From Rhizobium sp. C4 (GTDB taxonomy: Bacteria > Pseudomonadota > Alphaproteobacteria > Rhizobiales > Rhizobiaceae): DNA of 64,000 nt. The notes beneath the pieces are model-generated. The model ran no database searches. It worked only from the letters and a program-made list of their open reading frames with translations, and had not been told where the DNA came from. Where the stretch lies: contig NZ_JAJNCX010000008.1 in the NCBI RefSeq assembly GCF_021026315.1, positions 160,012-224,011 of the forward strand, in the 5' to 3' direction. The position numbers and the translations under genes were made by a program. This document shows, piece by piece, positions 20,281 to 28,672 of the stretch. Position 1 is the first letter of the stretch. The number at the start of each line of letters is the position of its first letter.

Positions 20281-21622
20281 AGGACATCCCGAGGACTTGG
20301 CGCTGATCAGCAAGATCAGTGTGCCGTCCATTCCGTCGCTGGATGATGCGGGGGAATCGCTATGGGTGGATGTCATCCACCGCATGGACGAGGTCTATGC
20401 CGAACTCCTGCGCAACGAAGCCGATCTCGAGCGGAAGAATGCCGACCTCGAAGAGGCGCAATCCTTCATTTCCAGCGTCTTCGCGTCCGTTTCGGATATT
20501 CTCATCGTCTGCTCCAGCAGCGGCATCATCAAGAAGGTGAACCCGGCTTTCCTGAGTCTCGTCGGGCTGCCCGAAAGCGCTGTCATCGGCTCCAGCGTCT
20601 TCGATTATGTGAAGGCGGACGACCGGCCGGAAGCAACCCGCATGGTAGGTGCCGGGCAGGGCGGGCGGCTTGTCGAGGCCGATATCTGCTTTTTGAGGCC
20701 GGACGGCAGCGAGGAATGCCTGGCGCTGCGCTGCACGAAACTCGCCGACGGCTCGTCCCGGCAATTCGGCGCCGTGTTGACAGGCCGGCCGATCAGCGAA
20801 CTTCGGCGCGCCTATGAGGCGCTGCATGAGGCCCATCGCGAATTGCAGACGGCGCAACGCCGGCTGATCGAGCAGGAGAAGATGGCGAGCCTCGGCCGCC
20901 TCGTTGCCGGCGTCGCCCACGAGTTGAACAATCCGATCAGCTTCGTCTATGCCAATATCTACACGCTCGACCGCTACCGCAAAAACCTTGTGCGCTATCT
21001 CGATGCGCTGCATGGCGGCGCGGATGAGAGCGAGACGGGCAAGCTGCGGCGGGAGCTGAAGATCGACGCCATTCTCGCCGATATCGACCCGCTTCTCGAC
21101 GGGACGATCGAAGGCGCCAGCCGCGTCAGCGATATCGTCAAGAACTTGCGGCGGCTTTCCTTCACCCGTGCCGGCGAGCGCCAGCCGGTCGATCTCGACC
21201 GCCTGCTGCGCAACTCGGTGCAGCTGGCAGCGAAAGCCAAGAACTCTTCCGCGGAAATCACCTTCGACACGGTTCCGGTCGTCCTCTCAAACGCAGACGA
21301 AGGGCAGTTGCACCAGGTCTTCGTCAACCTGATCGACAATGCGCTCGATGCGGTGTCCGGCCGTCCCGCGCCGCTGATCGAGATTGCACTGAAGAAGGAC
21401 AAGGCCGGCGCGCATGTCACGATCCGCGATAACGGCCCGGGTATCGCGAAGGAAAATCTCGGCAAGATTTTCGAGCCCTTCTTCACCACCAAGACTATCG
21501 GAGAAGGGACCGGGCTCGGTCTCTGGATCAGCTTCACCATCATCGAGGACCATGGCGGGCGCATCGAGGCGGCGAACCGGCCCGAGGGTGGCGCGGAGCT
21601 GAGCGTCTTCGTTCCCGGCTGA
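20264..21622 (+). CDS. hupT: HupT/HoxJ-type soluble histidine kinase
   Basis: From the ATG at 20264 the protein has 452 residues and overlaps hoxA by 17 bp. A coiled region (LLRNEADLERKNADLEEAQS) precedes a PAS domain (SVFASVSDILIVCSSSGIIKK). The H-box is VAGVAHELNNPISFVYANIY and the ATPase boxes are NLIDNALDAV, DNGPGIAKENLG and GTGLGLWIS. There is no transmembrane segment. HupT/HoxJ kinases bind the H2 sensor HupUV and control HoxA. In many clusters hupT sits next to hupUV, whereas here it is at the far end, about 16 kb away. Confidence 0.9.
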   Translation: MTRLIEGHPEDLALISKISVPSIPSLDDAGESLWVDVIHRMDEVYAELLRNEADLERKNADLEEAQSFISSVFASVSDILIVCSSSGIIKKVNPAFLSLVGLPESAVIGSSVFDYVKADDRPEATRMVGAGQGGRLVEADICFLRPDGSEECLALRCTKLADGSSRQFGAVLTGRPISELRRAYEALHEAHRELQTAQRRLIEQEKMASLGRLVAGVAHELNNPISFVYANIYTLDRYRKNLVRYLDALHGGADESETGKLRRELKIDAILADIDPLLDGTIEGASRVSDIVKNLRRLSFTRAGERQPVDLDRLLRNSVQLAAKAKNSSAEITFDTVPVVLSNADEGQLHQVFVNLIDNALDAVSGRPAPLIEIALKKDKAGAHVTIRDNGPGIAKENLGKIFEPFFTTKTIGEGTGLGLWISFTIIEDHGGRIEAANRPEGGAELSVFVPG

Positions 21623-21630
21623 TCCGGCCG

Positions 21631-22530
21631 CTATTTCAGCAATTGCGGCAGTCTTTCCAGGACCAGGTTCAGGAACAGCCTTGCGGCGTTCGAGAGTGCG
21701 CGCGAGCTCGGATAGACCGCATAAAGCGTCACCGGATCGGGCGCCCAATCCTCCAGCAGCGGGATCAGTCGACCCTCCTCGAACGGGCGGCGGCAGAGCA
21801 TCATCGGCAGGGATGCAGCCCCCAGGCCCTGGAGTGCCGCCTGCAGAAGCGCGCTTGGCAGCGTCGTCGTGAAGACCGGCGCGAAGCGGTGCGTCTGCAC
21901 CTGACGTCCCTTGCGGAACCGCCACTTCCAGTCCGTCCCCCGGCTGCCGAGGCCGATACAGCGAATGTCGCGAAGCTCCTCCGGCGTCTGCGGAATGGGT
22001 CTGCCCTCCAGCACATCTGGCCGCGCGGCAAGCACATAAGGCGCCGACATGATTTTGCGGGCGACAAGCGTCGTGTCGGGCAGCGGCGTGAAGCTCGGAT
22101 AGAGGGCGAAGTCGGCCAGCGTTTCGCGCGGATCGAAAATGCCCATCGTCTCTTCAAGATGCAGACGGACATCGGGCACCGAGGCCGCAAACTCCGCGGC
22201 CAGCGCATCAACGATCGCCGCCCCGATGACGGGCGGGCAGACGACATGGAGCACGCCCGTCGGATAGGCGCGGGCGCGTTCGGCCAGCGCCAGAACCTTA
22301 TCCGCCTCGTTGGCGAGCCGAACGCAGTGCTGGTAGCATTCCGAACCGAAATTGGTCAGCCCGAAACGCCGGCTGTCTCGGTGATAGAGCGGCAGGCCGA
22401 GCCGCGTTTCCAGCTCGCCGACACGGCGGGCCAGTGTAGACTTGGCAATCCCCAAACGGCGTGCGGCTGCCGAAATCCCGCCGGATTCGACAACCTTTCG
22501 AAACAGATACATGTCGTCGAGGCCGTGCAT
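21631..22530 (-). CDS. LysR-family transcriptional regulator
   Basis: The 299-residue protein has an N-terminal LysR helix-turn-helix (FRKVVESGGISAAARRLGIAKSTLARRVGELETRLG) and a periplasmic-binding-like effector domain. The pattern around HVVCPPVIGAAIVD and PSFTPLPDTTLVARK is that of the broad AaeR/DmlR-like subgroup. It converges with hupT (8 bp between stops) and diverges from the esterase at 22632, so it probably controls the esterase/transporter genes. Confidence 0.9.
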   Translation of the reverse strand: MHGLDDMYLFRKVVESGGISAAARRLGIAKSTLARRVGELETRLGLPLYHRDSRRFGLTNFGSECYQHCVRLANEADKVLALAERARAYPTGVLHVVCPPVIGAAIVDALAAEFAASVPDVRLHLEETMGIFDPRETLADFALYPSFTPLPDTTLVARKIMSAPYVLAARPDVLEGRPIPQTPEELRDIRCIGLGSRGTDWKWRFRKGRQVQTHRFAPVFTTTLPSALLQAALQGLGAASLPMMLCRRPFEEGRLIPLLEDWAPDPVTLYAVYPSSRALSNAARLFLNLVLERLPQLLK

Positions 22531-22545
22531 GCATATCTCCTGATT

Positions 22546-22561
22546 GGGACGATAACGTCCC
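22546..22561. promoter_or_regulatory. Perfect inverted repeat in the LysR/esterase divergent promoter
   Basis: GGGACG and CGTCCC are separated by ATAA, giving a 16-bp element 16 bp upstream of the LysR start and about 70 bp upstream of the esterase. It could be an operator for the LysR protein, although classical LysR boxes (T-N11-A) are less GC-rich. Confidence 0.4.
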
Positions 22562-22631
22562 GAATATAGAACGCCATCTTGAAAATTCGCAGCTATTATT
22601 TTTCCAACGCTGTAACGAATGGACCACGGCC

Positions 22632-24113
22632 ATGCTGATGACGAACGAAATCATTGTCGAAACGCCTTTTGGAGCGCTCAAGGGCGTGAAGCGTGAAGGA
22701 GTGTCCGCATTCCACCGGGTTCCCTATGCCCGGCCCGTCGCCGGAGAGCGCCGCTATCAGATGCCCGGCGAGCCGTTGCACTGGAGCGGCCTGCTGGAGG
22801 CAACCGAGACAGGCCATGTGGCTCCCCAACTGCCCTCGCGGCTCGATGCGGTCATGGGCGTCTACCCGATGACCCTGGACGAGGATTGCCTGCATCTCGA
22901 CATCTGGTCGCCGGTGGCAGCTGGTGCCTCGGCACCGGTTCTCGTCTTCCTGCATGGCGGTGCCTTCATGACGGGTGGCGGCTCGCTGCCCTGCTATGAT
23001 GGCGCGCTTCTGGCGAAGAACAGCGGCTGTGTCGTCGTCAACGTCACCTATCGCCTCGGGCCGTTCGGCTTCCTGTCGCAGCCGGGCTTTGCTCCCACCA
23101 ATCTCGGCATTCACGACCAGATTGCAGCACTTCGCTGGATTGGCGAAGCCATCAGCGCCTTTGGCGGCGATCCCAAGGCCATCACAGTGTCCGGCCAGTC
23201 GGCAGGTTCCTACAGCATCGCCGTCATGCTCGCCAATCCGGCCTGCAAGGGCCTGTTCCAGCGGGCAATCCTGATGAGCGCGCCGCTTGGCCTCAGACTG
23301 CGCAAGGCGGAAGATGCGCCGCCCGTTGGACGCGGCATGCTGCAGGCCCTCGGTTTCGATCCGGCCGATCTCGAGCCGCTGCGCACGCTGGAGCCGGAAC
23401 GCTTCCTCGAAGCGCTTCGCCTGCTCCAGCAGAAGATCCCGCCTTCACCGGTTCCCGGCGATGTGGCCCCGCCGTTCATGCCGGTGATCGATGGCGATCT
23501 CATCGTCCGCGACCCGATTGACGCGATCCTCGACGGCGAAGGCGCCTGGTGCGACACGATCATCGGCATCACCCGCGAGGAATTCGGCGCGTTTTCGCTC
23601 GGCAATCCGGTTTTTGCGAATTTCACGGAAGAACAGCTGAAGGCGGAATTCATGCGGATCTTCGGCGAAGGCGCGGACAAGGCGCTGGCTGAGGCAAAGA
23701 GCCGGCGTGCGCCTGCCCATCCCGGCGCCATCCTTGCCGACCTTCGCGCTGATGAAGCCTTCAATCATCTCAGCGCCGAATTTGCTGCGGCCCAGTCACG
23801 GCATGGCGCGCAGTCCTACATGTACCAGTTCGACTGGCAGTCGCCGCGCGCGGGTCTGGGGGCCTGCCATTGCCTCGACCTGCCCTTCCTGTTCGGCAAT
23901 TTGGAGACCTGGATCGACGCCGGTGCGGCTTCGGTTGTGGGCGCGGACCTCGCCGAACTGCAGGACCTTTCGCGGAGCTTCCAGATGAGCCTGGCGCGCT
24001 TTGCACATACGGGCTCGCCTGAGGGCGAAGGCCTGCCGGCCTGGCCTCGCTACGGCGAAAACGGCACGAGACTTCATTTTGACCGGAGGGTGCAAGCCTA
24101 CGCAAGCATCTGA
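22632..24113 (+). CDS. Type-B carboxylesterase (para-nitrobenzyl esterase-like)
   Basis: The 493-residue alpha/beta hydrolase has the type-B carboxylesterase signature EDCLHLDIWSP, the oxyanion motif FLHGGAFMTGG and the nucleophile elbow VSGQSAGSYS. The likely catalytic histidine is in LGACHCLDLPFLFG. It should hydrolyse carboxylic esters. No signal peptide is seen, so it acts in the cytoplasm. The start is uncertain between ATG 22632 and 22638, and neither has a strong ribosome-binding site. The next gene, 32 bp downstream, is an aromatic-acid transporter, and a CoA ligase follows. This suggests use of an aromatic ester as carbon source. Confidence 0.88.
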   Translation: MLMTNEIIVETPFGALKGVKREGVSAFHRVPYARPVAGERRYQMPGEPLHWSGLLEATETGHVAPQLPSRLDAVMGVYPMTLDEDCLHLDIWSPVAAGASAPVLVFLHGGAFMTGGGSLPCYDGALLAKNSGCVVVNVTYRLGPFGFLSQPGFAPTNLGIHDQIAALRWIGEAISAFGGDPKAITVSGQSAGSYSIAVMLANPACKGLFQRAILMSAPLGLRLRKAEDAPPVGRGMLQALGFDPADLEPLRTLEPERFLEALRLLQQKIPPSPVPGDVAPPFMPVIDGDLIVRDPIDAILDGEGAWCDTIIGITREEFGAFSLGNPVFANFTEEQLKAEFMRIFGEGADKALAEAKSRRAPAHPGAILADLRADEAFNHLSAEFAAAQSRHGAQSYMYQFDWQSPRAGLGACHCLDLPFLFGNLETWIDAGAASVVGADLAELQDLSRSFQMSLARFAHTGSPEGEGLPAWPRYGENGTRLHFDRRVQAYASI

Positions 24114-24145
24114 CGTCATTCAATAAAACATAAGAGGGGAATGAC

Positions 24146-25360
24146 ATGCAGAATAGTGACAGTTCAACATCCAGCGGCAGCGGCAGTGTCTTTATGACGA
24201 TGCTGCTCTGCTTCCTGATCGTGACACTCGACGGGTTCGACACGATCGCGATCACCTTCGTTGCGCCGATCCTTGCCAAGGATTGGGGCATTTCGCCCGC
24301 CGCCATGGTGCCGACATTTCTGGCAACCAGCGTCGGTGCGGTCGTGGGCTACATGGCCTGCGGGCCGCTGGCGCTGCGTTTCGGCGCGCGCACCATGGCG
24401 CTGGCCAGCGTCGTCGTCTTCGGGCTTGGATCGCTGGCGACCATCTTTGCCGGTGATATCACCAGCCTGACGGTGCTGCGCTTCGTCACCGCACTCGGCC
24501 TCGGCGGCGCCTTGCCGATCGCCATTGCCAAGGCGGCTGACCTGATGCCAGGCCCGAAAAGCGCGACAGCGGCCATGATCATTGCCACCGGCATCTCGGC
24601 CGGCGGCGTGCTTGCCGGCATTGCCGGCGGTCCCCTGATGGCGCATTTCGGCTGGAAGGGTGTCTTCATCGTCGGCGGTATCCTGCCGCTTCTGCTTCTG
24701 CCGTGGATTGCCAGTGCAATGCGCGATGGCGAGGTAAAGTCGCGTCAGACCGACAATGGCAACGCGGTCTCCGCACTCTTCGGCAACGGGATGGGAAGTG
24801 CCACGGTCACGCTCTGGCTGTTCGCATTCCTCGTCTTCGTGATCGCCTATGCGCTGATTTCGTGGATGCCGACGCTGGCACTGCAAATGGGCCTTCCCCC
24901 GGAAAAGGCTCCGGCCGTTGCCGCGGCATTCTCCATGGGCGGACTGATCGGCAATCTGTTGCTGATTGCCCTGTCGGCGCGGGTGCGCACGGCCATGACC
25001 CTTCTGGTCGCGGCTGTCATCGGACTTGCCGGCATTGCCGTCTTCGGTCTCGCCGGTATTCCGGCAGGCGCCATCATGCCGGTCGTTATCGTGATCGGCA
25101 TGGGCTTCATTCCGTGCTGCGTGGCGCAGAGCGCGCTGGCCGTGACCATCTATCCGGCAGCACTGCGCACGACCGGCATCGGCTGGGCCGCCGCCATGGG
25201 CCGCATCGGCTCGATTGCCGGTCCCGGTGTTGGCGGTCTCGTTCTGGCGCTCGGCTGGCCGCCGCAGCAGATCGTGCTCGTTGCCGCAGTACCCGCGGTT
25301 GCCGCCATCCTGCTGCTTCTGGTGTTCCTGAAGACACCACGAGTCCCGGTCGCGGCCTGA
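24146..25360 (+). CDS. MFS transporter, aromatic acid:H+ symporter (AAHS) type
   Basis: The 404-residue protein has about 12 hydrophobic segments. TM1 carries TLDGFDTIAITFVAP, matching the D-G-[YF]-D motif of the AAHS family (PcaK, BenK, MhpT) that imports benzoate-type acids with protons. The loop motif GPLALRFGARTMALAS corresponds to the MFS signature between TM2 and TM3. It is preceded by AAGAGGGG and lies 32 bp after the esterase, probably in the same operon. Confidence 0.88.
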   Translation: MQNSDSSTSSGSGSVFMTMLLCFLIVTLDGFDTIAITFVAPILAKDWGISPAAMVPTFLATSVGAVVGYMACGPLALRFGARTMALASVVVFGLGSLATIFAGDITSLTVLRFVTALGLGGALPIAIAKAADLMPGPKSATAAMIIATGISAGGVLAGIAGGPLMAHFGWKGVFIVGGILPLLLLPWIASAMRDGEVKSRQTDNGNAVSALFGNGMGSATVTLWLFAFLVFVIAYALISWMPTLALQMGLPPEKAPAVAAAFSMGGLIGNLLLIALSARVRTAMTLLVAAVIGLAGIAVFGLAGIPAGAIMPVVIVIGMGFIPCCVAQSALAVTIYPAALRTTGIGWAAAMGRIGSIAGPGVGGLVLALGWPPQQIVLVAAVPAVAAILLLLVFLKTPRVPVAA

Positions 25361-25377
25361 TCTGCCACCGAGACCGG

Positions 25378-25403
25378 GGCGGCGGCTTTAGCGAGCCGCC
25401 GCC
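25378..25403. terminator. GC-rich stem-loop after the MFS gene
   Basis: GGCGGCGGCT (25378-25387) and AGCCGCCGCC (25394-25403) form a perfect 10-bp stem with a 6-nt loop. No run of T follows, so it may slow or end transcription weakly or act as an mRNA 3' protection structure. Confidence 0.4.
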
Positions 25404-25423
25404 ACCGGACAAGGCATCTCAAT

Positions 25424-25439
25424 ATTTCAAGCTTGAAAT
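25424..25439. promoter_or_regulatory. Perfect 16-bp palindrome, candidate operator
   Basis: ATTTCAAGCTTGAAAT is completely self-complementary. It lies in the gap before the AraC remnant. A degenerate copy (ATTTTAAGCCTAAACT, 12 of 16 identical) is at 26339-26354, ahead of the CoA ligase. Two related palindromes 900 bp apart suggest one dimeric repressor binding both; the repressor is not identified here. Confidence 0.5.
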
Positions 25440-25585
25440 GAAGAGCGGAGGCGAGCACTATTTTGTCAGGACAGGTGTGCCAATCGGGCGCTGTTGAAGC
25501 GCGTTTCAGGCCCGGCGCCTTCTTCGCCCCGGCGTCTCTGACGGTGGCGAGGAGAACGCGACCGGCTGAGGGAAGGGGCTTGCGG

Positions 25586-26050
25586 ATGAGGATCAGCGGG
25601 ATTGAGAATATCGTATCCGAGGTTTCCCGGGTCTTTTGCGACCATTCCATCCGGATACACTCTTCGGAGACCACCTTCCGGTCGGACTTCAGGCCACGCG
25701 GGAATGCACGGCAGGCCATCGTAGACCTGCGGTATGGCGCACCGGTCAGCGTGGACGCCGGCAATTTCGACGGTCTCTATCTCATTTGTCGTGCCAACCA
25801 TGGCGTGGCGCGCATCGAACAGAACGGGCAGGTCGTCCATATGGCGCCCGGCCAGACAGTCGTCCTGCGGGATATCCGGCTCGATCTGGCGCATGACATG
25901 CTGACGCGGACACCCGATGTCGCGGTTGCGGATGTTGCGCTGAGCGCTGGCTTCAGCCATCTCGGCCGGTTCAGCGAGAGCTACCGCAAGAAGTTCAGAG
26001 AGACGCCGAGTGCCACAGTCAGGCGGGGGCGGGTCTTTCGTCCTCACTGA
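25586..26050 (+). pseudogene. AraC-family regulator with internal deletion
   Basis: The 154-residue reading frame joins the start of an AraC-binding-like-2 sensor domain (ISGIENIVSEVSRVF to GLYLICRANHGVARI and MAPGQTVVLRD) directly to the final helix-turn-helix of the same family (VADVALSAGFSHLGRFSESYRKKFRETPSATVR). Full members have about 300 residues. Roughly 140 residues, comprising the rest of the sensor and the first helix-turn-helix, are missing in frame at about residue 111. GGAAGGGG precedes the ATG. A truncated product could still be made, but with one DNA-reading helix pair it is unlikely to work as a normal activator. Confidence 0.75.
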
Positions 26051-26114
26051 ACCGGGCTTTGTCCAACAGCGTCCGGCTGTTTCACCGTGCGATATTTCTG
26101 CGCTTCCTGCGCAG

Positions 26115-26252
26115 GGCGAATGGGGCTGGCATCCGCGCATGTCCTCGCGTCTCGGCGCATTCCGCCTCGTGCAGATGCCTGGGAGCCACGAAAGCATGTT
26201 TTCCAATCCGAGCGGCCTTGCCACCAAGATTATCGAGGCTGGACGGGACTGA
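26115..26252 (+). pseudogene. Possible C-terminal relic of a thioesterase-like protein
   Basis: About 45 codons read GEWGWHPRMSS followed by LVQMPGSHESMFSNPSGLA and end in TGA. The GW...PGxH...M pattern resembles the C-terminal end of alpha/beta-hydrolase thioesterases of the NRPS/PKS type, where the His is catalytic. No matching N-terminal part is present upstream, so it would be debris. The rest of 26051-26442 holds nothing else I can name apart from the operator-like palindrome at 26339. Confidence 0.25.
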
Positions 26253-26338
26253 GTTCTGCCTTATGGCTCTATCGCCGGGGCAGGTCGCCTGCCCCGGCAA
26301 TCATCGGAAAAGCCGCCAAGAGGGACTTGCGAGATAAT

Positions 26339-26354
26339 ATTTTAAGCCTAAACT
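26339..26354. promoter_or_regulatory. Degenerate palindrome related to the 25424 site, upstream of the CoA ligase
   Basis: ATTTTAAGCCTAAACT matches the perfect palindrome at 25424-25439 at 12 of 16 positions. It lies about 90 bp upstream of the ligase start, in a locally AT-rich promoter-like stretch. A shared operator is inferred. Confidence 0.4.
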
Positions 26355-26442
26355 ATATTGCTGTCGCTCCAGCAGATTTCTGCGGTTCGATCCGCAGCCA
26401 AGCATGACAAGAAACCAAAAACCGAAAACGGAGAGTGGAACA

Positions 26443-28071
26443 ATGACTGCACTGGGACCCACCGGCCTTGCCGACACATTCGCGCGTGACAACCTGCCGC
26501 CTGCCGATCTCTGGCCCGAGATCAATCTTGCCGGCTTCGAATACCCCGAATGGCTGAATGCTGCCGAAGAGCTGACCGACCGCATGGTCGAGCGCGGCTT
26601 CGGCGATCGCATGGCGTTGATCGGCAATGGTCGCCGCCGCACCTACAAGGAACTGACCGACTGGACCAACCGGCTTGCCAATGCGCTGGTCGAGGATTTC
26701 GGTCTGAAGCCGGGCATGCGCGTGCTGATCCGCTCGGCCAACAATCCCGCCATGGTCGCCTGCTGGCTCGCCGTCACCAAGGCCGGCGGCATTGTCGTCA
26801 ACACGATGCCGATGCTGCGCGCCGCAGAACTCGCCAAGATCGTCGACAAGGCGGAAATCGAAATGGCGCTCTGCGACACGCGGCTCATGGAAGACATGAT
26901 CGCCTGCGCCAAGGAAAATGCCTTCCTCACCAAGGTCATCGGCTTTGATGGCACGGCCAATCACGATGCCGAACTGGACCGCGCAGCTCTTGAAAAGCCG
27001 GTGCAGTTTCAGGCGGTCAAGACCGGCCGCGACGACGTTGCCCTGCTCGGCTTCACCTCCGGCTCCACCGGCATTCCGAAGGCGACGATGCATTTCCATC
27101 GCGACCTTCTCATCATCGCCGACGCCTATGCGCGCGAAGTGCTTGATGTGCAGCCGGACGACATCTTCGTCGGCTCGCCGCCGCTCGCCTTCACCTTCGG
27201 GCTTGGCGGCCTTGCCATCTTCCCGCTGCGCTTCGGCGCCTGCGCGGCACTTATTGAAAACGCCACGCCGCCGAACCTCATCGAGATCATCCGCAAATAC
27301 AAGGCGACGATCTCCTTCACGGCGCCGACCGCCTATCGCGCCATGCTGTCTGCGATGAACGAGGGTGTCGATCTTTCGTCGCTGCGCATTGCCGTCTCTG
27401 CCGGCGAGACGCTGCCAGCACCTGTCTTTGAAGAATGGGTGAAGCGTACCGGCAAGCCGATCCTCGATGGCATTGGCGCCACCGAAATGCTGCACATCTT
27501 CATCTCCAACCGGCTCGAGGACTACAAGCCCGGCTGCACCGGCAAGCCGCTGACCGGCTACGAGGCGAAGGTGGTCGACGAGAACATGAACGAGCTGCCG
27601 CGGGGAACGGTCGGACGCCTTGCGGTGCGCGGCCCGGTCGGCTGCCGCTATCTCGCCGACTATCGCCAGACCGACTATGTCTGCGACGGCTGGAACGTGA
27701 CGGGCGATGCCTTCATTCAGGACGAAGACGGCTATTTCCACTTCGCCGCCCGCAACGACGACATGATCGTGTCTGCCGGCTACAACATCGCCGGACCGGA
27801 AGTGGAGGCAGCGCTTCTGGCGCATCCTTATGTCCGGGAATGTGCCGTGATCGGCGTTGCCGACGAGGCGCGCGGGCAGATCGTCAAGGCCTATGTGGTT
27901 CTGGCCGAACAGGCGATCCCTGCAGACCCGACGGTCGAACTGCTGCAGCTTCACGTCAAGTCAACGATCGCGCCCTACAAATACCCGCGCGCCATCGAAT
28001 TCGTGAAGGAACTGCCCAAGACCGAATCCGGCAAGATACAGAGATTCCGGCTCAAGCAGCCGGCGCACTGA
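26443..28071 (+). CDS. AMP-forming aryl-CoA ligase (benzoate/2-aminobenzoate-CoA ligase-like)
   Basis: The 542-residue ANL-superfamily enzyme has the phosphate-binding loop LGFTSGSTGIPKATMH (about residue 205) and the A5-like motif DGIGATEMLHIFIS. It also has the A7/A8 region GWNVTGDAFIQDEDGYFHF to DDMIVSAGYNIAGPEVE and the catalytic lysine in PKTESGKIQRFRL. The GATEMLHIF motif and overall layout are those of benzoate and 2-aminobenzoate-CoA ligases. It would activate the acid brought in by the AAHS transporter at 24146. GGAGAG precedes ATG 26443; an in-frame ATG 39 bp upstream is less likely. Ring-attack genes for an aryl-CoA are not in the window. Confidence 0.85.
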   Translation: MTALGPTGLADTFARDNLPPADLWPEINLAGFEYPEWLNAAEELTDRMVERGFGDRMALIGNGRRRTYKELTDWTNRLANALVEDFGLKPGMRVLIRSANNPAMVACWLAVTKAGGIVVNTMPMLRAAELAKIVDKAEIEMALCDTRLMEDMIACAKENAFLTKVIGFDGTANHDAELDRAALEKPVQFQAVKTGRDDVALLGFTSGSTGIPKATMHFHRDLLIIADAYAREVLDVQPDDIFVGSPPLAFTFGLGGLAIFPLRFGACAALIENATPPNLIEIIRKYKATISFTAPTAYRAMLSAMNEGVDLSSLRIAVSAGETLPAPVFEEWVKRTGKPILDGIGATEMLHIFISNRLEDYKPGCTGKPLTGYEAKVVDENMNELPRGTVGRLAVRGPVGCRYLADYRQTDYVCDGWNVTGDAFIQDEDGYFHFAARNDDMIVSAGYNIAGPEVEAALLAHPYVRECAVIGVADEARGQIVKAYVVLAEQAIPADPTVELLQLHVKSTIAPYKYPRAIEFVKELPKTESGKIQRFRLKQPAH

Positions 28072-28090
28072 CCACCGAAAGACCATCGTC

Positions 28091-28125
28091 AAAAGAGCCG
28101 GGCGGTCCTCCGCCCGGCTCTTTTT
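28091..28125. terminator. Strong bidirectional intrinsic terminator
   Basis: A 15-bp perfect stem, AAAAGAGCCGGGCGG with its complement around a TCCT loop, ends in TTTTT on the + strand and in the equivalent T-run on the - strand. It lies between the converging CoA ligase and IalB genes and can end both transcripts. Confidence 0.93.
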
Positions 28126-28147
28126 GTAACATGATCGTCCTGGATGT

Positions 28148-28672
28148 TTACTTGGTCAGGTCAGTCAGCCGCGCCCAGCCGGCGGCGAAGCCGTTGAGCG
28201 AGACTTTTGCCGGGAAGGGTTTGTTCTCCTGGGCGGCGACGGCGCTGATGTTGAGCGTTTTGGCGGTCTGCAGCGCCTGCATCGTCGGCTGGTCGATGCT
28301 GACAGGGGCCAGGCACCCGTTCGGGAGGCAGGTGGAGAACTCGGCCTTCACCATCTGCCGGGCTTCATCGATCTGCAGCGTGACGCCGTTCTTCAGCGCA
28401 AGGCCGAAAGGCATGAGAAGTGTCGCGGCCATCGTGCCGTCGCCATTGCGGCGGACTTCCATGGCCATGAACAGTTGCTGCGTCTTCGGCTCCGTCTGCG
28501 TCTGCGACATCTGGCAGCGGGGGGCGTTGTTCTGCATCTGGCAGGCGACGACCCAGTCGCCATAGGTCTCGCTGAGCGAGGTCATGCCATTGGGCAGCGG
28601 GGCTGCGGAGGCGGCAGCGGCAAGCGAAAGCGCTGCGGCGAGCGCAGAAAGGACAGATTGAAGGACGCGCAT
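28148..28672 (-). CDS. Invasion-associated locus B (IalB) family protein
   Basis: The 174-residue protein has a Sec signal peptide (LQSVLSALAAALSLAAAASA) and the IalB core YGDWVVACQ with cysteine pairs (CQMQNNAPRCQM; STCLPNGCLAP). The mature protein is periplasmic or surface-associated. Bartonella IalB aids erythrocyte invasion, but the family is widespread in free-living rhizobia and its role there is unclear. The ATG overlaps the end of the autotransporter frame (ATGA), so its translation was probably coupled to that gene. Confidence 0.88.
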   Translation of the reverse strand: MRVLQSVLSALAAALSLAAAASAAPLPNGMTSLSETYGDWVVACQMQNNAPRCQMSQTQTEPKTQQLFMAMEVRRNGDGTMAATLLMPFGLALKNGVTLQIDEARQMVKAEFSTCLPNGCLAPVSIDQPTMQALQTAKTLNISAVAAQENKPFPAKVSLNGFAAGWARLTDLTK

